A program made the position numbers and the translations under genes. Positions 47,209-58,841 of a stretch of DNA of 64,000 nucleotides are shown here, in pieces. The stretch lies in NCBI RefSeq assembly GCF_018446385.1, contig NC_055987.1, positions 8,641,705 through 8,705,704 of the forward strand. The letters are read 5' to 3'. Under the pieces are notes generated by a model. The model saw only the letters and a list, made by a program, of their open reading frames with translations, was not told where the DNA came from and searched no databases. Source of the stretch: Zingiber officinale (taxonomy: Eukaryota; Streptophyta; Magnoliopsida; Zingiberales; Zingiberaceae). Positions within the stretch are counted from its first letter, which is position 1, and the number at the start of each line of letters is the position of its first letter.

Positions 47209-49040
47209 TGTTAGGATCTTCGGATGGCTAGAGAGGGGGGGTGTGAATAGCCTCCTCTATAACTTAACTAAATTCTTCAATCAGATCGTTAGCGCAGCGG
47301 AAATATGCACATGAAAATCTAATACAAGGAAAAGAAAAACACACACCACTAACACCAGTATATACGAGGTTTGGGGATAACTTGCCCCTACTCCTCGGCG
47401 TGTCTGTAAGGTGGACGATCCCTTGATCTTTCGGTAGATCACACCCCGGATAGATACCGGCTAAAGATTTCTCCTTCTCGGTGGAGTAACCTCTCCACAA
47501 AGTCTCAGAAAATATGTAAAAATTAAGCACAAGACTTACAGATCAGTGGCTAAAGAGAATGAGGAAGGAAGTTCACAGCCACGCAAAGACAGCAGTTAAA
47601 CAGAGCACAAGAAGGAAGCACAACCAAGAACTCAAAGCTCAGCACCCTTGTTTGATCGACCGAGAGTTCTCTCCTAGAACCTCTCTTCATCCTTCTTCTT
47701 ATGCCTCTGCTTCCATTGCGTTCAGCCTGTCCCGAATTGCTGTCAACCTGCACCAAATCCCTGCTGCAAGCTACGACATTGCCAATCACTCTTCCTCCTC
47801 CTCTGGTTCTCTGAACTCACACCAATAGAACCCATGGTCTTTACTTGGGTCTCTAAGCTCGAACCAATGAGCAAGAGTCAAGCTGATTCCCAACTGATCG
47901 CAGCCAGATCACAGCCTGATCGCAGCCAGTAACCGTTGATGCTCCAATTTCACCATTTGCAGCGAAACACAGCAGAAAGAACCCTTTGTCTTATTCTTCT
48001 GATGGAGCTTAATTTGAATTTGAGCATTGGCATGATACCTGCAATTTGCAACTTAAAAAGTTAACAACAGATGGTTAATTCAGATGGATCAGAAGTTGCA
48101 GAGAAACAGCAGAAACTTCAGACAGTTTTGTGGATCGATCAACAGATCGATCCATAGCTTGTTGGACCGATCAGGCTATGGCCTGATCGGTCCAGGAGAG
48201 TTCTGATCGGTCTGTGGACCGATCAGGCTATAGGTGGATCGGTCCACAGACCGATCCCCTATACTCTCTCCCGAACTTCATTGCCTACAGATCGGTCTCC
48301 AGACCAATCAGTAAATCTCACAGAATGTTACTGATTGGTTACTGATCGGTCTACAGACCGATCAGTCATTCTCACAGTGAGTTACTGTTTGGTTACTGAT
48401 CGGTTTGGTGACCGATCAGATAACCATAGTATCACTAGATTGGTCAACAGACCGATCAGATATCCATAGTATTACTGGATCGGTCAACAGACCGATCCAA
48501 TGCCTATGTAGGTAGGTTTAGAACTTCCCAGCCCTAAACCCTAAAGCCTTCCTGTTCTAGAGAACGAGCTACCGAGCCCTCTCTGACCTAGTCCGGAGAA
48601 CGAGCTACCGAGCCCTCTTCGACTTCGTCCGGTCCAGAGAACGAGCTACCAAGCTCTCTCTAACCTAGTCCGGAGAACGAGCTACCGAGCCCTCTCCGAC
48701 TTCGTCCGGTCCAGAGAACGAGCTACCGAGCCCTCTCTGACCTAGTCCGAAGAACGAGCTACCAAGCCCTCTCCGACTTCGTCCGGTCCAGAGAACGAGC
48801 TACCGAGCCCTCTCTGACCTCGTCCGGTCCAGAGAACGAGCTACCGAGCCCTCTCTGACATAGTCCGGAGAACGAGCTACCGAGCCCTCTCTGACTTCGC
48901 GTGTCAAGTTTCCATACTTGGATTTTTCCCTTCCACCTGATCAACATTGATCAGTAATCAATCTGAGTTTAATTAATATCTGATACAAACTTAAATCAGT
49001 GTCAACATCAAAACAACAGCCAGGTCAGACCGTATCAACA
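47209..49040 (-). repeat. 5' LTR of the Copia element
   Basis: Ends are TGTTAGGATC and GTATCAACA. Hairpin array at 48131-48498 and minisatellite at 48551-48898. Identity to the 3' LTR is high with scattered substitutions, so the element is fairly young. Confidence 0.92.
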
Positions 49041-49120
49041 CTTGCTTCGTCGGAGACTGACTTGAGCGTCGAAGGGTCATCGTCGGGACCCCTTCCCTGG
49101 CTCGGCACTAACACTGCTTA
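49041..49120 (+). repeat. Tat-like Gypsy LTR, right part after the Copia insertion
   Basis: It resumes with the duplicated CTTGC and contains GACTTGAGCGTCGAAGGGTC followed by ATCGTCGGGACCCC, the conserved U5 text of the Tat LTRs. It probably ends around CGGCACTAACA. Confidence 0.6.
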
Positions 49121-49434
49121 TGTTGTAGACAAAAACGAAGCCCACCGGAGATCAATGAAAGCACCATATTTTTAACATCCGTCTCTTCAATTTTCGGAGA
49201 GGATCATAATATTTTCGACTTTCGGAGAGGATCATAATATTTTCAGTACCTAAGATTCGATTCGATTCAAATAGTATATAGTTACACATCAGCACTTTGA
49301 GCCTTTGAACCGCATGAGTTCCCTTCAACCCAACCGCTTCGGTTCAGTTCGGTTCTCAGGCCGAGGTGGTTCCCACAGTAAAACATAAAAAATATAAAAA
49401 TATTCCTCAATCCAAATTTCTTCCCACTAATTAA

Positions 49435-50831
49435 TCAACAACGGGAGCCTTTCTTGCACGTGAGCGCGCCGGCAGCCGCCGTTAACGCGTCGACCACCGA
49501 CGACGACCGCGCGCTCAAGCTCGACGCTTTCGCGTAGCTCGACGATGCTCCGGCCCCCGACGGCGTGAAGAAGGCTCCGTTCAGCATCAGATCTCCTTCC
49601 GACCTCCAATTCCACTTCTTCCACTCGCTCTCCGCCGCCTCCTCCCGCTTGGTCACCTCCTTGGCGAACTGATCGTTGGGTGCGAGGAACCTGTTTCCTT
49701 GGCTGTTTATTGTCGGCGCCGCGCTCCCTCCGATCGCGTACATCTCCCAATGAACGTAGTCGTTGTTCACCACGTGAAAGTAGCCATGGCGACACCTGCA
49801 ATCCGCCCCCCAAATTAGCTCACTTAAGCAGAAAAACAGAGCATGATCTTTGCGGCAATGGTAAGCGACCTTGGCATCCTCTGCACGAGGCCTTCGCCGA
49901 AGTGGTTGAAGGCGATGGTGACCTGCATGCTCTTGTCGGCGGCGAGGTCGTCGCTGTGCCCCAGCAGCATCACCTTGTCGTGGTGGCTGAAGTAGTTGTT
50001 GGAGACGGTGATGGCGGTGGATCCGTGGATGGCGTCCACCAGCCCGTCGCGGCAGCTGGAGATCGTGCAGTGGTCGACCCACACGTGGGCGCCGGCGAAG
50101 ATGGACACGCCGTCGCCGTCCGACAGCGTGCGCCATCCGTAGTGCCCCGGAGAGTCGCGCACGTTCGCGTTCCCGCCTTGCTTGCAGTCGTGGATGTGGA
50201 GGCCGTGGATGATGACGTTGCTAACGTACTGCACCGTGATGCAGGGCCCGCCGGCGATGTGCACGTTGGCGCCGCGGCCGTCGAGGGTCTTGTAAGAGTT
50301 CATCAGCAGCTCCTCCTTGAGCTTGATGGTCATGTCGTGGTCGAAGACGATCCAGAGCGGCTCTTCTTGGATGACCGCGTACCGCAGCGTCCCCGGCTTG
50401 GGGTTCACAGGGTCGTCGTCGCCGCTGTCAGTCACCACGTAAATGTCACCATCGCGGCCGCCGATCGCGTTCTTCCCGAACCCAATCGCGCAGTCCGCCA
50501 GCCGCTGCCGGTTCTTGGCCCACCCCGGATCGCACCGCCAGCAGTCGTCGATCGGGTTCCCGGTCTTGCACGACAAGTACCCCAGTTCCCGCCGCGACAT
50601 GTTCAAACTCCTAAATTTTAGTTTACTCCAAATCAGAATCAATCAAAATACACGAAAAGAACACTAAAATAAGAGCAGGACAACTCACCTTTGCACCTCT
50701 TGTACGACTAACTCAGGATCTTCAACAGCCGCCGCCGCCGCAATTGATTTCGAAGGCAAAGTGCGAGAAGAAGAGCAGAGAACGTTGCAGGACAACAAGG
50801 CGAGGAGGAAGAGCACCATGAGTGCTGCCAT
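49435..50831 (-). CDS. Secreted pectate lyase, polysaccharide lyase family 1 (3 exons, 414 aa)
   Basis: Exons on the minus strand: 50831-50689, 50610-49870 and 49795-49435; total 1245 nt in phase. Residues 1-20 are a signal peptide ([15 protein letters not shown]), so the ATG at 50831 is preferred over an upstream one at 50897. The mature protein begins with the plant N-terminal cassette ([19 protein letters not shown]). The parallel beta-helix core has [22 protein letters not shown] and [10 protein letters not shown]. The catalytic arginine region [15 protein letters not shown] spans the exon 2-3 junction (Arg295). The enzyme cleaves de-esterified homogalacturonan in the wall by beta-elimination with Ca2+. 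A TTTAAAT box lies about 50 bp before the start. The gene is intact, GC-rich, and next to a Copia/Gypsy nest. Confidence 0.95.
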
Positions 50832-50875
50832 TTTCTCGATGTTAGTTATGATTGAGGAAACGGGAGAAAGTAATG

Positions 50876-50888
50876 AGGAATTTAAAGG
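50876..50888 (-). promoter_or_regulatory. TATA-like box of the pectate lyase gene
   Basis: The minus-strand CCTTTAAATTCC lies about 50 nt before the ATG at 50831. Position fits only a short leader, so it is tentative. Confidence 0.3.
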
Positions 50889-50899
50889 CATTAGCAATG

Positions 50900-52239
50900 A
50901 ATGATGTGGGAAGAGACAAAGAAAGACATGGCTCTATTATTAAACTTGGTGAAATGGCAGCATCACAGCATTATCGAATCATCCCTACATGGATTGTTAG
51001 TTAGCATTGCAGTGTTTTTGTTTCTTTTCCCTTTCAGTCGAGCTCGACCGTTTCTCCTATCAGTGCAAGTGCATCCTCACATGGCCAGCGTCAGTGCAGA
51101 CTGCAGAGTTAAAGAACACCACAAGATGAGGTATTGCCATTCCATCCACAAGGCCAGTTTGTTCTTGTGGCACCATCATACACACAAACCCTACTGTTCT
51201 TGTGGCACAGTTACTCGAACTGGTATCTTATCTTTGCTTAAAGTCAGCATCCACCACGAGGAGAGCACATGATGGTAGACCCAGAAGGAGTAAACAATTG
51301 CACAGATTTAGTTTGGGGACGTCTTAAGCCTTCTTGATTCTGTATCCATGTGACTTTGCTCAGTCTCACTTAGCTTCGAGTTCCTTCATCTATTTCATAC
51401 TTGTTCATACCAGTCAAGAATTATATGACAAGTTTATGCAAATATATATGAACCTAACCAAAGAATAAGGATCCTGATCACCCAAAAAACCATTACTATT
51501 GGTCCGAATTGTCGGTGGCTATCTTTAAGGACTTTTAGGTTACAAGTGGAGAGGCCTATTTAGGCTTCAAGGCATGTTGATCTCACAACTATTATTTCCC
51601 ATGATAGTAATGGAGTGTTTGGTGCACATGGTGTGGGGGCACTGGACATTTTGTTTCAGCAGCCATAAACCTCTGTTTTGTCATAGTACCGAGCAGTACC
51701 GATCCTGCTTACGTGGGCTTTAGTCGTGCCATGTGAGCACCCTTTAGCATTCCTTAGGGTGGTGGTGACTGATGAGATGAGAAGTCTTGCCATGCCATGT
51801 TCTCCCATGTGAGAGTTTCCCCTTCCCTCTATTCCAATCATGGCTTGGCCAGGTAACCGCCTGCCGTATGGGCCGTTGATCTTGCGACCAAGAAGATCCG
51901 AGCCATTGACAACCTCTTTTCTATCTGATGTACTTGAATTGAGAGAGTGTGATGGTTACTTGATCACTGACTCTATCTTCTTTAAATTGCATGGAGTCTT
52001 GTTACACAAGCGAAACTACCATGATTCTGTTCTTCAAGTCGACTAGAGAAACTGCTCTGGGGGATTTTATTTCAGAAGTTTCTTTGGCTGTAACTTGAAA
52101 AATCAGTAAGTAGTAATTAGTTGTGAATTATTGAGGTCGAAGTGTCCTTACAAAGAGAGATTTTGAACTTTCCCTGAGGAAACCAAAGCATAGAACATGA
52201 TTCTGAAATGAGTTATCTGGTAAATCTTCTGTTACGAGC
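50900..52239. other. Intergenic region between pectate lyase promoter and anthranilate synthase 3' end
   Basis: No convincing gene. Short open frames lack family features. This is probably promoter sequence on the left and the 3' UTR of the synthase on the right. Confidence 0.55.
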
Positions 52240-55200
52240 CTACAATTTTTCGACAAATGTAGACTCCGCGAGATCAATGGCGCGAGAAAGGGCTGCAGCT
52301 TTGTTCTCGCATTCTTTCAGCTCATCATCAGGGTTGCTGTCTGCTACAATGCCTGCTCCAGCTTGAAGGTGTGCCACCCATTCTTGGCGCCTCTCGGGAT
52401 CCTTGTATGAGTACATAGTGTTGTACTGGCTCCCAGTCAAGAATAATATGGTCCGAAGAGCAATTGCAATGTCCATGTCGCCGGTAAATGAGATTCCTCC
52501 AAAGCCACCACCGTACGGTCCTCGTCGTGTGAATTCCAATTGATCAATTAACTCCATGGCTCTTACCTGAGTAAAAGCAAATCAATGTTATAGGCACAAT
52601 GGATGAGCAAGATAAATGATGATACTGATTGCTTTGTTCAAAATTCCAATCTACTGTCTAGTTTGGATTGATATGGTGCCCGTGTATCGAATGGTCTACT
52701 CAGCTATACAGAACACATTCCGTGACAGTAACATGTAGAGAATAACCTTTGGAGCTCCACTGACTGTTCCGACAGGCAATGCAGCTCGGAGAGCATCCCA
52801 GCAAGTCAGATGATCATATAACTCCCCAATTACCTGCATAAGTATCTTTCGATACTCATTAGTTTTTCCACTAAAATTTAATGAAGTTCAACTAAAAGTG
52901 TCGTTTAACACAAGACTTTTCTTCTTACATGAAGTTGAACTAAAATTTAATGAAGCATCATGATCAATTTCCACTACATCTAAAACCATGTGTTATTCAC
53001 AAAACAAAAAACTTCTTCTAAGAGGTTGAATTGATAAGAAGCCACCTTACCGTCGAACTGATGTGCATCACATGGGAGTATCTCTCGATATTCATTAGTT
53101 TTTCCACCTTTACCGATCCAGGTTTTGATACCTGTTACAATAAACATGTTTCAGTATGGCAAAAGGTTTTTTAAAAAATGCTTCAACTAGAAAGCATGTT
53201 AATCACATTTCCATAGATCTTCATCAGAAGAATAAGAAATCACCCTCAGCAAAGAAGGGGGCATACATTTCACTTCTTATTATTAAACCGAACATACCCT
53301 TCCAACATCATTTCTTCCCAAATCTACAAGCATGATATGCTCTGCACGCTGCTTTTCATCGCTTAGTAGCTGTTGTTCATTTGATTTATCCTCCTCCTCT
53401 GTTGTTCCTCTTCTAATTGTCCCAGCAAGAGGTCGGTTAATAATTTTCCTCTGCAAAATCAATAAATAAATAAGTTCAGGTTTTCTTCGAAATCATTGAA
53501 ATAGCGTCTGAGCATAAGACAGATTATTCTAAATAGAAGTAAAACTAGGATCCCCCAGCTTAAATTTAATGTGGTGAATTTTTCAAATGGTGAAGATCCA
53601 AGTGCATATTACATGGATTCCTAGGTAAAAGTAATAGTAAGAATATTAATCTGACAGTAAAAATACCCTTAACCAAATATTGAGAAAGAAAAAAGAATAA
53701 AGAAAAAAATAAACAAACATAGCAAATGTGAGCTACCAAGTCTGTATATTGAGTAACTTTAGGTGCATACCTTCTTTACACGAGTAAGAATTTCAGGGCT
53801 GGATGCTACAAGAACGCATCCTCTTGCCTGAAAAAACATATTTTGTAAAAGTTCAAAAAAGGAAGCATAATACCGCGCAAAGCATGCAAATGCAGATACT
53901 TTTCGCAATTAAAATTCAGTTTGAATATGAGAGTATAGCACACCTGTATGTAGGCCATGTATGGACTTGGATTCACAATTCTCAGTGAGCGATATACTTC
54001 AAATGGAGATGCATATGTGCGCCGCTCAAAACGCTGGCTCAAAACAATCTGAAAAATATCGCCAGCAAAGATGTGTTCCTTTGCCTGCAAAACTGCCTTC
54101 TTGTATTCTTCATTTGTCATTGATGACTTTGTTAAAGCAGGGCCAAAAGTATTTGTATGGACTTTTATAGATCCAGCAGATAACCTAGGCCTAAAATATG
54201 AAACTGCAAAAATTGAGTATAAACCAAACCAGAAAGGTGAAAGAAGATATTTTATCCACCAGAAAGATTTAACACAATTACTCACACTTTCCCGGTGTGC
54301 ACCTTCGATAGAAAAGCTTCCAAATGACTCTTCCCATCTTGATAGGCTTCCTCGATCGAGGAGTATTGGTCTAATCTTACCCAATGAATTACATGTGCTT
54401 TCTGGAGCATAATTAATACAAATAACAGAAAAAAGTTGGAACTTGGACAAGCACTAGGAACTGCTAATTCAAAAAAAGAGGAGAGAGACACATCCTACTT
54501 GGTACGTGGTTCACAATATTCAGGTATGATGAGATTCAACAAACATATATCTTTAAAATTGCACCAAAAGATCTTTTTCCATTGATTAACAAATCAATCA
54601 GTATTTGTAATTGCAAACTAAATCTGTTTGTGATATGCAGTTAAGGAACTAACGTTTTGATTCTTGATTCTATATCGAAAACATCAAACTGTTATCTATG
54701 GTAATCAAAAACAAAGAATATAATTATTAAACCAAAAAAAGGGAAATCGTGGATGAAGGAGACACAACTTTTGCTTCTAGAATGCAGCTGCAAAGTGCAA
54801 CAGGAAAAGAAGAAATGTAAAATAAAACTCCTCTAATTCAGTAATAACAAAAATAACAAGGATCCACTGATACACTGATATATAATAATGCATGTGAAGG
54901 ATTCAAGAGGCACGCATTGTGAAGCTCATTCTAAGCTATTGGGTTGAAAAAAGTACCTTTTCCACATGGTCAAACACTATAACATCATTGTACAGTCCTA
55001 AATGGATATCTGGAAGGTTTCTATCATCCTTGGGAGAACCTGAGAATGGAAGCTTTTTCTTCTCTAGATATCGCATGGTATCATAGGAAAAGTAGCCGAC
55101 CCATCCACCTGTAAAAAACAACATGCACTCATGCAACTACATTCAAGATGCTTTTCCAGCACACTAACATTCATCTCTCATAATTCTAATGTGAAAATCA

Positions 55201-56868
55201 GCAAGACGTAAAGCAGAAATAGAATGCAAACTTCAGACTGCTAAAAAGTTGTGGTCCAACAAAGAGCTAGACTTTAGAGACAAGTGGTACAATAGAGATT
55301 AGTTAAAACATAGTTCTAGGAAAGAACTCAATACAAAATGTGGCATATCATCCATGGTGATTGGATATCCATCAAACAAATGTTGTATTTCATTTGATTA
55401 AAAATGATATTAATACCAAAGTGAACCCAAATACAAGGAATGAACAAGTCTTTGGTTTAAATTGAATTTCTGTCCTTGAAAGAATCTTCTGAAGAAAGCA
55501 TCTGCATAATAAAAAAAAGAAAAAAAATGTTTCTTTTCTTATAAGTGAAGGAGAATCAAACGTTAAAGTTTTTGTCACAATCAGAAGTTTACATCAAAGG
55601 TAGACCCTCATCTCTTTTCCTATTCGGATATGCACCTTAATCTATTTTCCCTTTCATCTATCTCTCCTATAAATTCATTTTCTATTTTATCTCAGCAGTT
55701 TCTAATACGCATGAGATGATTACCATACCATGCTGTCTGAACTAATTGGTCTTTGATCCTCCAAATGGGGGTGTTCGTTGTGAAACAGGTTTGTGAAAAA
55801 TTATCTGAATCTCTACAAATATTTTAACACAATGAACTGGGACTTCTAAAATTTTACACTCATCAGATGAGTCAATATTTTAACATTTGGCTGTGGGAGT
55901 TGACAATTCTGAAACTCTGAATCAATGTCCAGTGAGTCCTGAAGGTGCCATTTAGCTCTCATCATCACCAGAATAGAAAGGGCAAACACTATAATTTCAA
56001 CCAGCTGTTGTTATTTACATGAGCCAGAACTCTCAAATCGACAAGGGTATTCTTAACAAGATTTTCTGGACATTGACAACATGGAACAGACATGTTTCAG
56101 CAGAAACATACTTGATCATAGGGAAAAAAATATACCACAAAAAGCATCAGGAAATTCATCAATGGTCTGTGGGCTCCAACCCTCCATGATACTCTTGGGG
56201 ATTTGCATGGGGTCATCAACAATCTCCTCTGTCATTCGCTCTTCCTCATGATCCATAACAGATACCATGTTCTCCCTGGCCACAATCTCCATTGCTGGAT
56301 GCGCTCCAACAACACTATAACGTCCCTGATCAGAGAAATTGTTTAATAACAAGAAGGAAGAAGGCAACTGATAAAAACAGTAAAGAAGCAAATCTGACCA
56401 CATTATTCCCCCGGGAACCTTGCTCCACTGACTCAAATAGAAAGCTTGGTGCTTCAAAGTCATCCTCCTTCACAAGACAACGATAGGCCACAACCGGTGT
56501 CAGCTGGTCACTGAAAATGCAACGGTGAAGGGGCACCAAATTGCCAACTTTGGCAGCCTCCGCGAACTTAAATGCCTCATCTTTTTCAACTAGATGGAGA
56601 AAGAAAAACCTTTAGTGGTTATTCGCGTAAAATAACTTTGAACTCTCACTCCCTTAGTAGCAAGTGGAGCGCGGGTACCTGTTTCCTCCGAGGAGGAATG
56701 TGAGACGGCCGAGCGTTTGGTTGAGGGAGCTAACGAAGAGATGATGCGAAATTGGATTCCTTTGTGACAGGACGCGGCGACGGCGGAAGGGAACCGGAAC
56801 GGTGGGGTCAAGTGGCGACCGCGTAGGCCCAGCAACTGCGAGCAGAACGAGAAGGTGACAGCTACCAT
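52240..56868 (-). CDS. ASA1: Anthranilate synthase alpha subunit, plastid (11 exons, 596 aa)
   Basis: Exons on the minus strand: 56868-56679, 56589-56399, 56325-56136, 55108-54957, 54401-54286, 54190-53944, 53827-53771, 53450-53298, 53131-53051, 52833-52747 and 52566-52240; total 1791 nt in phase. The first about 60 residues look like a plastid transit peptide (Ser/Arg-rich, few acids). The N-terminal regulatory part has [11 protein letters not shown], related to the bacterial tryptophan-binding LLES region, and [10 protein letters not shown]. The chorismate-binding domain has [19 protein letters not shown] (390-396), [14 protein letters not shown] (419-432), VGTVSGAPK (480-488) and [10 protein letters not shown]. 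It converts chorismate plus ammonia from the beta subunit to anthranilate, the first tryptophan step, feedback-inhibited by tryptophan in this family. All catalytic motifs are present. ASA1 versus ASA2 is not resolved. Confidence 0.95.
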
Positions 56869-57520
56869 TGCACATTAACTTCCTGCGCCTCCAGCAAACA
56901 ACGAATAGCTGCAACATACAAAGAAAGCGGGAACTCCGATGGACGTGAGAAGAAATACGGCAAGAGCAAGAAACACGAAGAAAGCTAATACTTGAATTGC
57001 TCCGATGGACATAAACACATGAAAGATTTCACCTTTAGTGTTCGCTCCTCTTTAGAACGCCATCTTGCGGACGATGAACAGATGAAGGAAAGCGAAGAAT
57101 GCGTGGGCAACACACGGGGTCTCCCATGGCCGGTATCCTTTATAATGCCCAAACACGCGCCCCAAATGGAAAGTCTAACCGAGCCGGGGAAGGGAATGCG
57201 AGCCGGGTCCCACAGAGGCCCAACTGCCGGATATGGGACGGATTCACCAGAAAGGCGGCTTTCCTAGCAACCGAATCCTTACGGGGGATGAGTTTGCGCG
57301 ACAAAACGGTAGTTTCCGCTTCTCGTGGAAGTACGCCCGCCGCACAAACAGCGAGCAGACGAGGCCCGTGGAATCGGCAGGGAAGAGGAATCTGGATGAT
57401 CTCGACCGTCCATCTCACATCGCTTTTCTGCTTATAATAGGTAATAAATTGTAAAACAGGTTACTTCGTGTAGCTCCAAAATTAGTCTACGCAATCGGGA
57501 AGAAAAATAAATTAATTATA
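56869..57520. promoter_or_regulatory. Upstream region of anthranilate synthase
   Basis: A GC-mixed 5' flank with no convincing second gene. Open frames here overlap on both strands and lack domains. Confidence 0.4.

Positions 57521-57561
<41 letters not shown>
57521..57561. repeat. (AAT)n microsatellite
   Basis: About 13 perfect AAT units. It would be a polymorphic marker. Confidence 0.95.
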
Positions 57562-57563
<2 letters not shown>

Positions 57564-58262
57564 TCCTAAATACGTAAATTACAAGGACGTCATTCCCACT
57601 GTATGATCATTTGCATGGAAAGTACCGCGATGCATTTTATGCACGTTATGATAAATTATATAACGGTAATTTATTATTTCTGAAAAAAAAATATACTTTG
57701 ATAGTTATGGAATACTATATTTAATTTTCTATTCTTTCTATTCTATTCCTTAATTATTTATCTATTTTTTTTTTCTCTTTTTAATATATATAATTTCTTT
57801 TCCCTTCACTATGTACAATGCATGCATCCTCTTTCTTTTTCTCTCATTGATATGATTCTATATTAGATCTACGAGATTAGAATTTAATATATTTCTTTCG
57901 ATAATATTTTAATACCTTTGGAGAAGTTGAAATATGCAATGAACGATACTGTTGGACTCCTTGCAACCTCAAAAATTTACAGGACCTGAAATAAATCTAA
58001 TCTGAGGTTTCTAGGTCTATCAGTGGGTTGAGTACGCTATTTGGTATGTAAATATCAAAGTATAGTACATCTTTTGATCAATTCATAAATATAAATGTAC
58101 CTTTTGGTAAATTACCGATTATAAAAACACTATAAATATTGTCCAGGGCGGACGATATTTATGATATACCAATCAGGAGAATCTGATAGGAACTTATGAT
58201 CTAAAATTTATTCTACCCTACACCTTTTATCTATGTATCTGAATTTATTTTCTATGTTTCCT
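57562..58262. other. AT-rich intergenic sequence
   Basis: No feature seen beyond T-rich runs. Confidence 0.55.
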
Positions 58263-58480
58263 CAGGGCAGTGCGGTAGTTAAAGTATAGGGTGTTGCCAT
58301 ATGAGATCTTAGGATCAAAACTCGACGCGTCCGAGCATGCCCTCCCCTATGTCTTGGCCACCTTCGTGTTAGCCTAGGGATGGATTGACGGAGGCGGGGC
58401 AAGCAAATCATCTTTTGTCACATAAATTTTTCTTTCTCTATACCCGTCGGATAACTATATCAGCCTACAGAGAAAAAATA
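58263..58480 (+). mobile_element. tRNA-derived SINE, family C
   Basis: The plus strand reads CAGGGCAGTGCGGTAGTTAA (box A region), then GGATCAAAACTCGACG as a degenerate box B about 40 nt later. A tRNA-unrelated body with TTTTTCTTTCTCTATACCCG follows. Different from families A and B. Confidence 0.55.
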
Positions 58481-58591
58481 ATAAACATTCTAATAGAAAT
58501 GATTAACCAGGTTGGATAACGTCGAGTTTGGGATAACTAACCCTAATTTTTACTTATAATTCCTAAACATAAATATTCCAATAGAAAAAAA

Positions 58592-58830
58592 GATTAACCC
58601 AGTTAGCCTTATTGATTATCCCTGAGTGATCAGTCTGGTCCCATAGAATTTTTCCACCAGCTACCAGGGTAAATCGGAAAGCGCTCGCAATGGACGACCC
58701 AATATCCTTTGGTTGCACGCTCCATTGTAGGAAAAATTTCTATAAATTCGCCATAGCTGGGGATCGAATTGAATCATCGGTGTTTGGGTGACAACCTGAA
58801 TGCTCTGCCGCTGCACCATAGCCCCGGGGG
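58592..58830 (-). mobile_element. tRNA-derived SINE family A, nearly full-length
   Basis: On the minus strand the head is GGGGCTATGGTGCAGCGGCA, and box B is degenerate with a small insertion (ATTCAATTCGATCCCC). The body matches 9547-9795 (GGGACCAGACTGATCACTC). A short family A tail piece also lies at about 58499-58550. Confidence 0.7.
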
Positions 58831-58841
58831 CAAAATAATAA

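Larger units (their letters stand above)
38921..49040 (-). mobile_element. Ty1/Copia (Sirevirus-like) LTR retrotransposon, full-length, 10,120 bp
   Basis: Target duplication CTTGC occurs at 38916-38920 and 49041-49045. LTRs are 38921-40827 (1907 bp) and 47209-49040 (1832 bp), running TGTTAGGATC to GTATCAACA. On the minus strand the order is 5' LTR, Met-initiator primer site, gag, protease, integrase, RT, RNase H, a 1.6-kb non-coding stretch, polypurine tract and 3' LTR. PR-INT-RT order marks Copia. RT-RNase H is intact, but gag, protease and integrase carry frame breaks. Confidence 0.93.

Noticed and set aside
49680-50621. Long plus-strand open frame (313 aa)
   Set aside because: It is the antisense shadow of the GC-rich pectate lyase exons; its composition (Val/Ala/His-rich) matches no family.
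57000-57450. Possible small gene upstream of anthranilate synthase
   Set aside because: Open frames exist on both strands without domains or splice logic; it is more likely promoter and leader sequence.
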